DNA of 18,728 bases from Methylovulum sp. (GTDB lineage Bacteria; Pseudomonadota; Gammaproteobacteria; Methylococcales; Methylomonadaceae), in the NCBI GenBank assembly GCA_016919605.1, contig JACXTQ010000354.1, positions 1-18,728 of the forward strand. Reading direction: 5' to 3'. Below, piece after piece: positions 7,046 to 14,502 of this stretch. Under the pieces are notes generated by a model. The model was not told where the DNA came from, searched no databases, and saw only the letters and a program-made list of their open reading frames with translations. Made by a program: the position numbers and the translations under genes. Each line of letters begins with the position of its first letter. The stretch's first letter is position 1.

Positions 7046-7075
7046 ATTATCTACTTAGATGTCGGGCAAGTTCAA
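7046..7075 (-). promoter_or_regulatory. Candidate promoter for the RTX gene
   Basis: Read on the minus strand, TTGAAC (7070-7075) and GATAAT (7046-7051) are 18 bp apart, matching 4 of 6 and 5 of 6 consensus positions. They lie about 75-105 bases upstream of the RTX start, in the divergent region shared with glgP. No equally good pair was seen for glgP. Confidence 0.35.
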
Positions 7076-7157
7076 GCAATTATAAAACAGAATATTTTTG
7101 TGTATCTTGGTAAAATGGCCAATGAACCCTTCCATGCCAACTGCTCACGAGTGAATC

Positions 7158-9686
7158 ATGCCAACTAAAACATTCAAAAAAAGCCAACCTAAAGCAAATA
7201 TTACCTTGCTGCCCCACTTAGGTTCGGGCACTGAAGACATTATTGCTGATTTTAAACGTAATTACAGCCATCGCTTAGGACGTGACCAGAACTGCCGGTC
7301 GCCGCATTATGCTTATGAAGCTTTATCTCTGACCGTCAGTGACCGCCTGATTGAGCGTTGGAAAAACACTTACAATGCCTATCGTGAGCAGGATTGCCGC
7401 CGTGCCTATTATCTGTCGATGGAATTTTTGATGGGGCGCACCTTAAGCAATGCTATGCTTAACTTAGGTATTACTGATGCCGTACAAAAAGCCATGTATG
7501 ATTTGGGCTTGGAATTGGAAGAGCTGGTGGAAAGTGAGCCGGATGCCGGTTTGGGCAATGGCGGTTTGGGTCGCCTGGCGGCGTGTTTTATTGACAGTTG
7601 CGCAACGTTGCAATTGCCTGTAACCGGTTACGGCTTGCGTTATGAATATGGCATGTTTACACAAACTATCGCCAATGGTGAGCAAGTTGAGAAACCTGAC
7701 CACTGGTTACGTTATGGCAATATCTGGGAAATTGAGCGTTCCGAATTTTCTTACCGGATCAAATTTGGCGGCCATACCGAAAAGCATACCGATGAAAATG
7801 GTCACACCCGTGTCTGTTGGTTGGATACCCATGACATTTTGGCGATCCCTTACGACACGCCCGTGCCGGGTTATAAAAATGGCACGGTCAACACCTTGCG
7901 TTTGTGGAAGGCCGCCGCTACGGAAGAATTTGATTTACAGGAATTTAATGCCGGTGATTATGCCGAGTCGGTGGCCGCCAAAAATACCGCCGAAAATATC
8001 ACCATGGTGTTGTATCCCAACGATGCCAACGAAAATGGCAAAGCTTTACGCCTGCGCCAGCAATATTTGTTGGCTTCCGCTAGTTTGCAGGATGTGATTG
8101 CCGGTTGGATTCATGACCACGGCCACGGGCGCGGACATCGGCAGGGGCATGATTTTGCCAACTTTGCCGAGAAAAATTGTTTCCAATTAAATGACACCCA
8201 TCCTAGTATCGCCGTTGCCGAACTGATGCGCTTATTGATGGATGTGCACGGCCTGTCTTGGGATGAGGCATGGAAAATCACCCGCAACACCATGGCTTAC
8301 ACCAACCATACGTTATTGCCGGAAGCTCTGGAGCGCTGGTCAGTCAACCTGTTCAAACAGTTGCTACCTAGGTTGATAGAAATTATTTTTGAGATTAATG
8401 CGCATTTTCTTGCTGAAGTGTCCGCACATTGGCCCAGCGATAATGAGCGCTTAAGACGCATGTCCTTGATTGAAGAAGGCAACGAGCAACATGTCAGGAT
8501 GGCGTATTTGGCGATAGTGGGCAGTTATTCCGTCAATGGTGTGGCCGAGCTGCATTCAAAATTGTTGCAACAAGGGCTGTTCCGTGATTTCTATGAATTG
8601 TGGCCGCAAAAATTCAATAATAAAACCAACGGGGTCACACCCAGACGTTGGTTGGCGGCGTGCAATCCTGAGTTGTCCGATTTGTTGACCGAAACCATCG
8701 GTGATGGCTGGGTGACGGATTTATCCTTATTGCAAAAACTCAAACCGTTTGCCGAAGACAAAAAATTCCGCAAACGCTGGCATAGCGTCCAGCAAAGTGC
8801 CAAACAGCGGCTAATTGATTTTAAAAAACAAGAATTGGACGTGGATTTGAGCGTAAACGCTTTGTTTGATGTCCAAGTCAAGCGTATCCATGAATACAAG
8901 CGCCAATTGCTCAATGTCCTGCATGTCATCCATTTGTATGACCGCATCAAGCGCGGTGACACCGCCAATTGGACTAACCGTTGCGTATTGATAGGCGGCA
9001 AGGCGGCACCGGGTTATTTCATGGCGAAAAAAACCATCAAGCTGATTAATAATGTCTCCGCCGTCATTAACCACGACCCGGAAATCGGCAATAAATTGAA
9101 GCTGGTATTCTTGCCTAATTATCGGGTTTCGGCGATGGAAAAAATCTGTCCAGGAGCGGATTTGTCGGAACAAATTTCCACGGCGGGTAAGGAAGCGTCC
9201 GGGACCGGCAATATGAAGTTTATGATGAACGGAGCATTGACTATTGGTACTTTGGATGGCGCGAATATCGAGATTCGTGAAGAAGTCGGTGATGATAATT
9301 TCTTTCTGTTCGGCTTGACCGAAGAGCAGGTTGAGGAGTTGCGCCATCACTATGACCCCGTGTCGATTATCCAACAGGACGAAGATTTGCAACGGGTGAT
9401 GATGTTGCTGGAATGTGGGCATTTTAACCAGTTTGAGCCTGGTATGTTTGATGCCGTGATTGCATCTTTGAAAAGTCCGCAAGACCCCTGGATGACCATT
9501 GCTGATTTCCGTAGTTTTATTGATGCCCAAAAACGGGTCGAACGCGCCTATAAAGATCAAGACCGCTGGACAAAAATGAGCATCTTGAATTGTGCCGGTA
9601 GCGGTAAGTTTTCCACCGACCGCACTATTAACGAATATAACCAAGATATTTGGAAGTTGACCCCTGTACCGATTAAGCACGGCTAA
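7158..9686 (+). CDS. glgP: Glycogen/alpha-glucan phosphorylase
   Basis: This 842-residue enzyme releases glucose 1-phosphate from the non-reducing ends of glycogen using pyridoxal phosphate. Recognisable blocks, in order: RAYYLSMEFLMGRTLSNAM (about residue 85), the glycine-rich EPDAGLGNGGLGRLAACF, FQLNDTHPSIAVAELMRLL, NGVTPRRWLA, LFDVQVKRIHEYKRQLLNV, and EASGTGNMKFMMNGALTIG with the PLP-binding lysine at residue 687. Length and motifs match GlgP/MalP enzymes. Substrate choice between glycogen and maltodextrin is not decidable here. Odd feature: just before the FQLNDTHP block, where E. coli has a shorter loop, there is a His-rich insert, HDHGHGRGHRQGH (residues 319-331). The start ATG is only weakly served by a ribosome site (GAG at 7149) and follows an in-frame six-codon mini-ORF. 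The stop is 2 bases before trmL. Confidence 0.95.
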   Translation: MPTKTFKKSQPKANITLLPHLGSGTEDIIADFKRNYSHRLGRDQNCRSPHYAYEALSLTVSDRLIERWKNTYNAYREQDCRRAYYLSMEFLMGRTLSNAMLNLGITDAVQKAMYDLGLELEELVESEPDAGLGNGGLGRLAACFIDSCATLQLPVTGYGLRYEYGMFTQTIANGEQVEKPDHWLRYGNIWEIERSEFSYRIKFGGHTEKHTDENGHTRVCWLDTHDILAIPYDTPVPGYKNGTVNTLRLWKAAATEEFDLQEFNAGDYAESVAAKNTAENITMVLYPNDANENGKALRLRQQYLLASASLQDVIAGWIHDHGHGRGHRQGHDFANFAEKNCFQLNDTHPSIAVAELMRLLMDVHGLSWDEAWKITRNTMAYTNHTLLPEALERWSVNLFKQLLPRLIEIIFEINAHFLAEVSAHWPSDNERLRRMSLIEEGNEQHVRMAYLAIVGSYSVNGVAELHSKLLQQGLFRDFYELWPQKFNNKTNGVTPRRWLAACNPELSDLLTETIGDGWVTDLSLLQKLKPFAEDKKFRKRWHSVQQSAKQRLIDFKKQELDVDLSVNALFDVQVKRIHEYKRQLLNVLHVIHLYDRIKRGDTANWTNRCVLIGGKAAPGYFMAKKTIKLINNVSAVINHDPEIGNKLKLVFLPNYRVSAMEKICPGADLSEQISTAGKEASGTGNMKFMMNGALTIGTLDGANIEIREEVGDDNFFLFGLTEEQVEELRHHYDPVSIIQQDEDLQRVMMLLECGHFNQFEPGMFDAVIASLKSPQDPWMTIADFRSFIDAQKRVERAYKDQDRWTKMSILNCAGSGKFSTDRTINEYNQDIWKLTPVPIKHG

Positions 9687-9688
9687 AC

Positions 9689-10159
9689 ATGTTCCATATT
9701 GTTTTATACGAACCGGAAATTCCTGCCAATACTGGCAACATCATCCGTTTATGCGCCAATGCGGGGGCGGCTTTACATTTAATCAAGCCGTTGGGTTTTG
9801 TGTTGGATGATAAAAAGCTGCGTAGGGCAGGGCTGGATTACCACGAATGGGTCACAGTTAAAGTCCATGAGTCGCTGGACGATTTTTTGGAGACGGTCAA
9901 ACCGCCGCGCGTGTTCGCGCTGACCACCAAAGGTCGGCGGCGGGTTTGCGATGTCGCTTTTCAAATCGATGATGCCTTGGTGTTTGGCCCTGAAACGCGT
10001 GGCTTACCCACCGAGGTGCTAGCGGCTTGTGGCGATAGCCACTGCTTGTACTTACCTATGCAAGCGGCCAGCCGTAGCCTAAATTTGTCCAACACCGTGG
10101 CGATAGTCTTGTATGAGGCATGGCGGCAGTTAGATTTTGTCGGAGCTTTGGACAAATGA
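9689..10159 (+). CDS. trmL: tRNA (cytidine(34)-2'-O)-methyltransferase TrmL
   Basis: TrmL is a small SPOUT-class enzyme that uses S-adenosylmethionine to 2'-O-methylate the wobble base of certain leucine tRNAs. The 156-residue protein matches E. coli TrmL along its whole length: IVLYEPEIPANTGNIIRLCAN at the N terminus, DDKKLRRAGLDYHEW (40-54), then the trefoil-knot cofactor motifs FGPETRGLP (99-107) and SRSLNLSNTVAIVLYEAWRQ (128-147). Its ATG is 2 bases past the glgP stop with no strong ribosome site of its own, which suggests translational coupling to glgP. Confidence 0.95.
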   Translation: MFHIVLYEPEIPANTGNIIRLCANAGAALHLIKPLGFVLDDKKLRRAGLDYHEWVTVKVHESLDDFLETVKPPRVFALTTKGRRRVCDVAFQIDDALVFGPETRGLPTEVLAACGDSHCLYLPMQAASRSLNLSNTVAIVLYEAWRQLDFVGALDK

Positions 10160-10202
10160 TCCAAAGCCCCGCCCCGTAGCAAACTTTCCCATCGGAGGGC
10201 TT

Positions 10203-10340
10203 ATGTGGATTGTCCTGTTTATCGTGGCCTTGTTGTTCGTATTAGGCAGTGCCCTGTTATTATTGCGGTCGGCCAAAACCTCAAAATTGCCTGCCCAGAT
10301 TAAACCGCAACCTTACGACGACGATGATGGCGGTTGGTGA
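10203..10340 (+). CDS. Small single-pass membrane protein (DUF2897-like)
   Basis: This 45-residue peptide starts at ATG 10203, immediately after a strong GGAGGG ribosome site (10194-10199). A longer reading from TTG 10137 would overlap trmL and lacks such support. Residues 2-21 form one membrane helix, followed by a basic patch (RSAKTSK) and an acidic tail (YDDDDGGW). The shape, one N-terminal helix plus a short charged tail, resembles the DUF2897 small proteins of gammaproteobacteria, but that match is by eye only. It lies between trmL and uvrB on the same strand. The function is unknown. Confidence 0.65.
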   Translation: MWIVLFIVALLFVLGSALLLLRSAKTSKLPAQIKPQPYDDDDGGW

Positions 10341-10401
10341 TAATTCTCTGCCACGTCGTTAAGCCGTACAAAGCCCATCTGGTCGGGCAACTTCAACCAC
10401 T

Positions 10402-12417
10402 GTGTTAAATCCCGTGCAAAAACCCTTTAAAATCCATAGCCGTTTCCAACCCGCAGGCGATCAGCCTGCCGCAATCAAGCGATTGGCCGAAGGCTTGGCT
10501 GATGGCGAAGTCCACCAAACCCTGCTGGGGGTGACAGGTTCCGGCAAAACCTTCACTATCGCCAATGTCATTAACCAAGTGCAGCGTCCGGCGATGATTA
10601 TGGCGCCCAACAAAACGCTGGCGGCGCAGTTGTACGGGGAAATGAAGGAATTTTTTCCCGAAAATAGCGTCGAGTATTTTGTTTCCTATTATGACTACTA
10701 CCAACCGGAAGCTTATGTACCTGCTTCCGATACGTTTATCGACAAAGATGCCTCGCTGAATGAGCATATCGAACAGATGCGCCTGTCGGCAACTAAGGCT
10801 CTATTAGAGCGCACCGACACCATTGTGGTGGCGACGGTATCGGCGATTTATGGCTTGGGTGAGCCAGAATCGTATTTCCAGATGGTCTTGCATTTGGTCA
10901 AAGGTGATTTGCTTGACCAGCGCACTTTATTGCGCCGTTTGGCCGAAATGCAGTATACCCGCAATGATGTCGAGTTGCGACGGGCGACTTACCGTGTGCG
11001 CGGCGAAGTGATTGACATTTTTCCTGCCGAATCCGATAACCAAGCTTTGCGTGTCGAGCTGTTCGACAACGAAGTCGAACGCCTGTCCTTGTTTGACCCG
11101 TTGACGGGCGAGGTGTTAAGCCGTATCGCCCGTTACACGGTCTACCCGAAAAACCATTATGTGACCCCCCGCGAACAATTGTTGGCCGCCGTTGAAGCGA
11201 TCAAGTTGGAGCTGAAAGAGCGGGTACAGCAACTGGAAACCGCTCATAAGTTGGTGGAAGCACAACGCTTGGAGCAGCGCACCCTATTTGATATTGAAAT
11301 GATTTTGGAAGTCGGTTATTGCTCAGGGATAGAAAACTATTCGCGCTATTTGTCCGGCAGTGCCGCAGGTGAGCCACCACCGACTATGTTCGATTATTTG
11401 CCCGACAACGCTATTGTCATTATTGATGAGAGCCATGTCACCGTGCCGCAAATCGGCGCGATGTATAAAGGCGACCGTTCACGTAAGGAAACGTTGGTCG
11501 AATACGGCTTCCGTCTGCCCTCAGCATTGGACAACCGCCCGCTGATGTTCGCCGAGTTCGAGCAAAAAACGCCGCAGCGCATTTATGTGTCCGCCACCCC
11601 TGGGGTTTATGAACGGGAGCATTCCGGCGTGTTTGTCGAGCAGGTGGTCAGGCCGACCGGATTGCTCGACCCCGTTGTTGAAGTGCGTCCCGCCATTACC
11701 CAAGTCGATGACTTGCTCTCGGAGATCAATAAGCGAGCCGCCTTAAAAGAGCGGGTGCTGGTGACAACCCTGACCAAACGCATGTCCGAAGACTTGACCG
11801 AATACTTGACCGAGCATGGTGTCAAGGTACGTTATCTGCATTCAGATATTGACACGGTGGAGCGGGTCGAGATTATCCGCGATTTGCGCTTGGGGCAGTT
11901 TGACGTGCTGGTCGGTATCAACCTGTTGCGTGAGGGCTTGGATATTCCTGAAGTGTCGCTGGTGGCGATACTCGATGCCGATAAGGAGGGTTTCCTACGC
12001 TCGGTGGTGTCCTTGGTGCAAACCATAGGCCGTGCCGCCCGTAATGTCAACGGCAAGGCGATTTTATACGGTGACAAGATCACCACCTCTATGGCCAAAG
12101 CCATAGAAGAAACCGAGCGCCGCCGCGAAAAGCAGCATGTGTTTAATCTTGCTCATGGTATAACGCCAGCAACTATCCTGAAATCGATTACGGATATATT
12201 GCAAGTGGCTATTCCAGGTTCGGGCTTGTCTAGCAAAATGATGGGTAAGGTGGCTGATTTGAGTGCCGATTATCAAGTCATGACCCCTAAGCAATTAAGC
12301 AAAAAGCTTAAGCAATTGGAAGAATCCATGTACCAGCACGCCAAAAATTTGGAATTTGAACAAGCCGCCAAAATCAGGGATGAGATTAAACGCTTGCAGG
12401 CGCAGATTTTATTGTAA
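10402..12417 (+). CDS. uvrB: Excinuclease ABC subunit B (UvrB)
   Basis: UvrB is the damage-verifying helicase-like subunit of nucleotide excision repair. It is loaded by UvrA and recruits UvrC for incision. The 671-residue length equals the family norm. Walker A is GVTGSGKT (residues 43-50). The DNA-clamping beta-hairpin is YYDYYQPEAYVPASDTFI with IEQMRLSATKALLER after it. The Walker B motif is DESH (342-345). Helicase motifs VGINLLREGLDIPEVSLVAI and QTIGRAARN are present. The C-terminal UVR domain that contacts UvrC (EESMYQHAKNLEFEQAAKIRDEIKRL) covers about 631-660. The start is a GTG; a second GTG at 10414 would give MQKPFKIHSRF, closer to the usual N terminus, and neither has a good ribosome site, so the start is uncertain by four codons. 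Confidence 0.96.
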   Translation: MLNPVQKPFKIHSRFQPAGDQPAAIKRLAEGLADGEVHQTLLGVTGSGKTFTIANVINQVQRPAMIMAPNKTLAAQLYGEMKEFFPENSVEYFVSYYDYYQPEAYVPASDTFIDKDASLNEHIEQMRLSATKALLERTDTIVVATVSAIYGLGEPESYFQMVLHLVKGDLLDQRTLLRRLAEMQYTRNDVELRRATYRVRGEVIDIFPAESDNQALRVELFDNEVERLSLFDPLTGEVLSRIARYTVYPKNHYVTPREQLLAAVEAIKLELKERVQQLETAHKLVEAQRLEQRTLFDIEMILEVGYCSGIENYSRYLSGSAAGEPPPTMFDYLPDNAIVIIDESHVTVPQIGAMYKGDRSRKETLVEYGFRLPSALDNRPLMFAEFEQKTPQRIYVSATPGVYEREHSGVFVEQVVRPTGLLDPVVEVRPAITQVDDLLSEINKRAALKERVLVTTLTKRMSEDLTEYLTEHGVKVRYLHSDIDTVERVEIIRDLRLGQFDVLVGINLLREGLDIPEVSLVAILDADKEGFLRSVVSLVQTIGRAARNVNGKAILYGDKITTSMAKAIEETERRREKQHVFNLAHGITPATILKSITDILQVAIPGSGLSSKMMGKVADLSADYQVMTPKQLSKKLKQLEESMYQHAKNLEFEQAAKIRDEIKRLQAQILL

Positions 12418-12446
12418 ATGAGATGAGGTATCAGGGTCTGTTTCGG

Positions 12447-12468
12447 CCTAGGGCAGGTGTGCCTTAGG
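12447..12468 (+). terminator. Possible hairpin terminator after uvrB
   Basis: CCTAGGGCA (12447-12455) pairs with TGCCTTAGG (12460-12468) around the tetraloop GGTG: nine pairs including one G-T wobble. It begins 30 bases past the uvrB stop. A TTTTT run appears only at 12482-12486, so intrinsic termination is uncertain; it could instead be a leader structure for mepA. Confidence 0.35.
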
Positions 12469-12513
12469 GTAAAATAGGCAGTTTTTGGGGTTTGTTGTTA
12501 TCAGGTGATGTAC

Positions 12514-13344
12514 GTGTTCAATAGTAAATTCTGGGGCGTTATCGCCTTATTATGGTCTGTCCAAGGCCATGCCAATTCTTGGTCACAGGTTTCGCAACCT
12601 GCTTATATCGGCGACACCGCACAGAGTATCGGCACTTATAATGGCGGCTGTTTGAGTGGGGCAGTGAGCTTGCCTAAAGAGGGTTTAGGTTATCAGGTGA
12701 TGCGTTTGTCCAGGAACCGCGTCTATGGACATCCTGATTTGAAGCAATTTATCGAAAAATTAGGGCAAAACACGGTATCTCAAGGCTTAGGTGTGTTGCT
12801 GATAGGTGATTTGGGGCAAGTGCGGGGCGGGCCGACTTTAAGCGGCCATCGTAGCCACCAAACTGGCCTGGATGTGGATATTTGGTTTATGTTATCAGCA
12901 CAAGCGACCCAGCGCAGCCTGACGGCCAGCGAGCGCGAGACGTGGAGTGCCGCCTCGGTATTGGCCGCCCATGGTGATGGCATCAATCCTGCCCAATGGA
13001 CACAAGCCAACACCAAAGTGCTGGAGATCGCCGCCACTATGCCCGAAGTGGATAGGATTTTTGTCAATCCCAGTGTCAAGCGCGAACTCTGCCGCCAGCA
13101 GGCGGGTAGCCCCTGGCTGAAAAAAATCCGCCCGTGGTGGAAACATGACGACCATTTTCATGTACGCTTGAAATGTCCTATCGGCAACCGCCACTGTGTG
13201 GCGCAAGAGCCATTGCCCTCCGGTGATGGTTGTGATGCCGGCTTGGCTTGGTGGTTTTCGGCAGAAGCCAAAAAGCCAGCTAAGGGTAAACCGACTCCTC
13301 CGCCGCCATTACCCGCTTTGTGCGATGTTGTGTTAAATAAATGA
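12514..13344 (+). CDS. mepA: Penicillin-insensitive murein endopeptidase MepA
   Basis: MepA is a periplasmic zinc peptidase (family M74, LAS fold) that cuts D-Ala-meso-DAP cross-links in peptidoglycan. I choose GTG 12514 because AGGTGA (12503-12508) lies 5 bases upstream and the product (276 residues) begins with a clean signal peptide cut after QGHA; ATG 12508 lacks suitable ribosome-site spacing. Zinc-site motifs are visible: SHQTGLDVDIW, with H115 and D122 as ligands by analogy with E. coli, and WWKHDDHFHVRL with H216. GLGVLLIGDLGQ also matches the family. Six mature cysteines (C46, C193, C221, C228, C240, C270) probably form disulfides. A Pro-rich segment (PTPPPPLPALC) is near the C terminus. 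Confidence 0.92.
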   Translation: MFNSKFWGVIALLWSVQGHANSWSQVSQPAYIGDTAQSIGTYNGGCLSGAVSLPKEGLGYQVMRLSRNRVYGHPDLKQFIEKLGQNTVSQGLGVLLIGDLGQVRGGPTLSGHRSHQTGLDVDIWFMLSAQATQRSLTASERETWSAASVLAAHGDGINPAQWTQANTKVLEIAATMPEVDRIFVNPSVKRELCRQQAGSPWLKKIRPWWKHDDHFHVRLKCPIGNRHCVAQEPLPSGDGCDAGLAWWFSAEAKKPAKGKPTPPPPLPALCDVVLNK

Positions 13345-13382
13345 CTTAAGAGTGGTAAATAAACAGAGTCTGGCCGTTTTTT

Positions 13383-13400
13383 ATGTGATAAAATTCACAT
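13383..13400. promoter_or_regulatory. Exact CRP-type palindrome
   Basis: ATGTGA-TAAAAT-TCACAT is a perfect 6+6 palindrome with a 6-base spacer, matching the CRP/Vfr-family core TGTGA-N6-TCACA exactly. It lies between mepA and the choice-of-anchor A gene, with its centre 116-117 bases upstream of that gene's ATG and about 45 bases upstream of a TATAAT (13433-13438). That places it near -53 if that hexamer is used, which is not one of the classical activation positions. Confidence 0.6.
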
Positions 13401-13416
13401 TTCCAGTTATTTCAGT

Positions 13417-13438
13417 TTGACAATTCAGGCTGTATAAT
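13417..13438 (+). promoter_or_regulatory. Candidate promoter elements for the choice-of-anchor A gene
   Basis: A consensus TATAAT lies at 13433-13438 and a consensus TTGACA at 13417-13422, but they are only 10 bp apart, so they cannot act together as a normal sigma-70 pair. TATAAT alone, helped by an activator at the upstream CRP-like site, is the more reasonable reading. The leader to the ATG would be about 60 bases. Confidence 0.35.
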
Positions 13439-13507
13439 AACTTCGATATAGGCAGAATCTGATCGATAGTGTACTGCCGTCCCCTTTATCCGACCAAGGC
13501 CCACACT

Positions 13508-14425
13508 ATGCGTATCTCAAGCACCCTAACCACGATTTTGTTATTGGTGGCGGTCGCCCCAGCCCACGCCGGGCTGGTCGGTGCTGCCGCTAATTACAAT
13601 GTATTTGTTTTCAATAACTTTACCAGCTCCAACTCTGATACCGAAGGCAATTTGGCGGCGGGTGGTAATGTGAATGTCAGCAATTATTCGGTGGCCTCCA
13701 GCATTGCCGGCAACACGTCACAATCGCCAAATCCGGCCAGATTAGTGGCAGGTGGGACGGTCACTGCCACTAATGGCGGTGTCGGTAATGGGCAAAATGG
13801 GGCCATTTATGCCAACGGCACTAACTTGACTAGCTTTACCGCCACGGGCGGTACCTTTGTGCAAAGTTTGGTCAACTTTTCTAGCGCACAAAGTCAATAC
13901 CAAAGTTTATCAACCGCTTGGAGCACTTTGGCAACAACCGGCACTACCAGCAGTTCTTTTGGTACACTGAATTTAAGCGGCACCAATGTGGGCTTGAACG
14001 TGTTTTCGTTGAATGGTAGTGACTTGACCAACAGCAATAGCATCAACATCAATGCGCCCAGTAATGCGACCGTCCTTATTAACGTTTCGGGTACGGGCGA
14101 ATTTTTCCAAAACGGTCAAGTGACGTTGACGGGCGTTGATCCGACCCATGTTATCTATAATTTCTACAATTCGACAGCATTAACCCTGACAGGCAGCAAA
14201 AACCCGATGGGTTCCATTTTAGCGCCTTGGGCAGCGGTGGCGGGTGGTTATGGGCAGTTATACGGGCAGTTGATTGCCAAGTCCTTTAACGGCAATATTG
14301 AATTCCATAACTACTTGTTTAACGGAACTATTGCCAGTGGTTCCAGCGTACCTGAACCTGCTTCCCTGTGGTTGTTTGGGGCGGCCTTGGCTTTTTTTGC
14401 CAGACGTGGACGTAAATTTGCTTAA
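13508..14425 (+). CDS. Choice-of-anchor A family protein with PEP-CTERM sorting signal
   Basis: This 305-residue exported protein starts at ATG 13508, which begins a signal peptide (MRISSTLTTILLLVAVAPAHA). An upstream in-frame GTG at 13469 would bury that signal. The mature part is Ser/Thr/Asn/Gly-rich and carries choice-of-anchor A hallmarks: YNVFVFNNFTSSNSDTEGNL with AAGGNVNVSNYS (29-60), and GSILAPWAAV then GQLYGQLIAKSF and EFHNYLFNG near the end. Residues 281-305 form a textbook PEP-CTERM signal: VPEP, a hydrophobic helix (LWLFGAALAFFA), then RRGRK. Such proteins are processed by an exosortase and attached to, or released from, the cell surface, often in exopolysaccharide-producing bacteria. 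No exosortase is in the window. The molecular role of the domain is unknown. Confidence 0.9.
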   Translation: MRISSTLTTILLLVAVAPAHAGLVGAAANYNVFVFNNFTSSNSDTEGNLAAGGNVNVSNYSVASSIAGNTSQSPNPARLVAGGTVTATNGGVGNGQNGAIYANGTNLTSFTATGGTFVQSLVNFSSAQSQYQSLSTAWSTLATTGTTSSSFGTLNLSGTNVGLNVFSLNGSDLTNSNSININAPSNATVLINVSGTGEFFQNGQVTLTGVDPTHVIYNFYNSTALTLTGSKNPMGSILAPWAAVAGGYGQLYGQLIAKSFNGNIEFHNYLFNGTIASGSSVPEPASLWLFGAALAFFARRGRKFA

Positions 14426-14450
14426 CCCTGAGGTTTTGGGGGGGGGCATA

Positions 14451-14479
14451 AAAAAAGGCCGCATTATGCGGCCTTTTTT
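14451..14479. terminator. Strong bidirectional intrinsic terminator
   Basis: GGCCGCA (14457-14463) and TGCGGCC (14467-14473) form a GC-rich stem with a TTA loop, flanked by an A run (14451-14456) and a T run (14474-14479). It therefore works on both strands. It lies 25 bases past the choice-of-anchor A stop and 24 bases past the end of the convergent phytase-like gene, and should end both transcripts. Confidence 0.93.
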
Positions 14480-14502
14480 ATATCTTTGTTTTAGCCAGTC
14501 AA

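Noticed and set aside
8811..9680. A 289-codon open frame on the minus strand inside glgP
   Set aside because: It lies wholly antisense to a conserved enzyme gene and its translation resembles no family; the openness follows from codon use in glgP.
13417..13438. TTGACA and TATAAT as a paired consensus promoter
   Set aside because: Both hexamers are perfect but only 10 bp apart, which is incompatible with normal sigma-70 binding; only the TATAAT was kept as a candidate.
14438..14446. A run of nine G as a phase-variable repeat
   Set aside because: It lies after the stop codon of the choice-of-anchor A gene and before the terminator, so slippage would not change a protein or an evident promoter.
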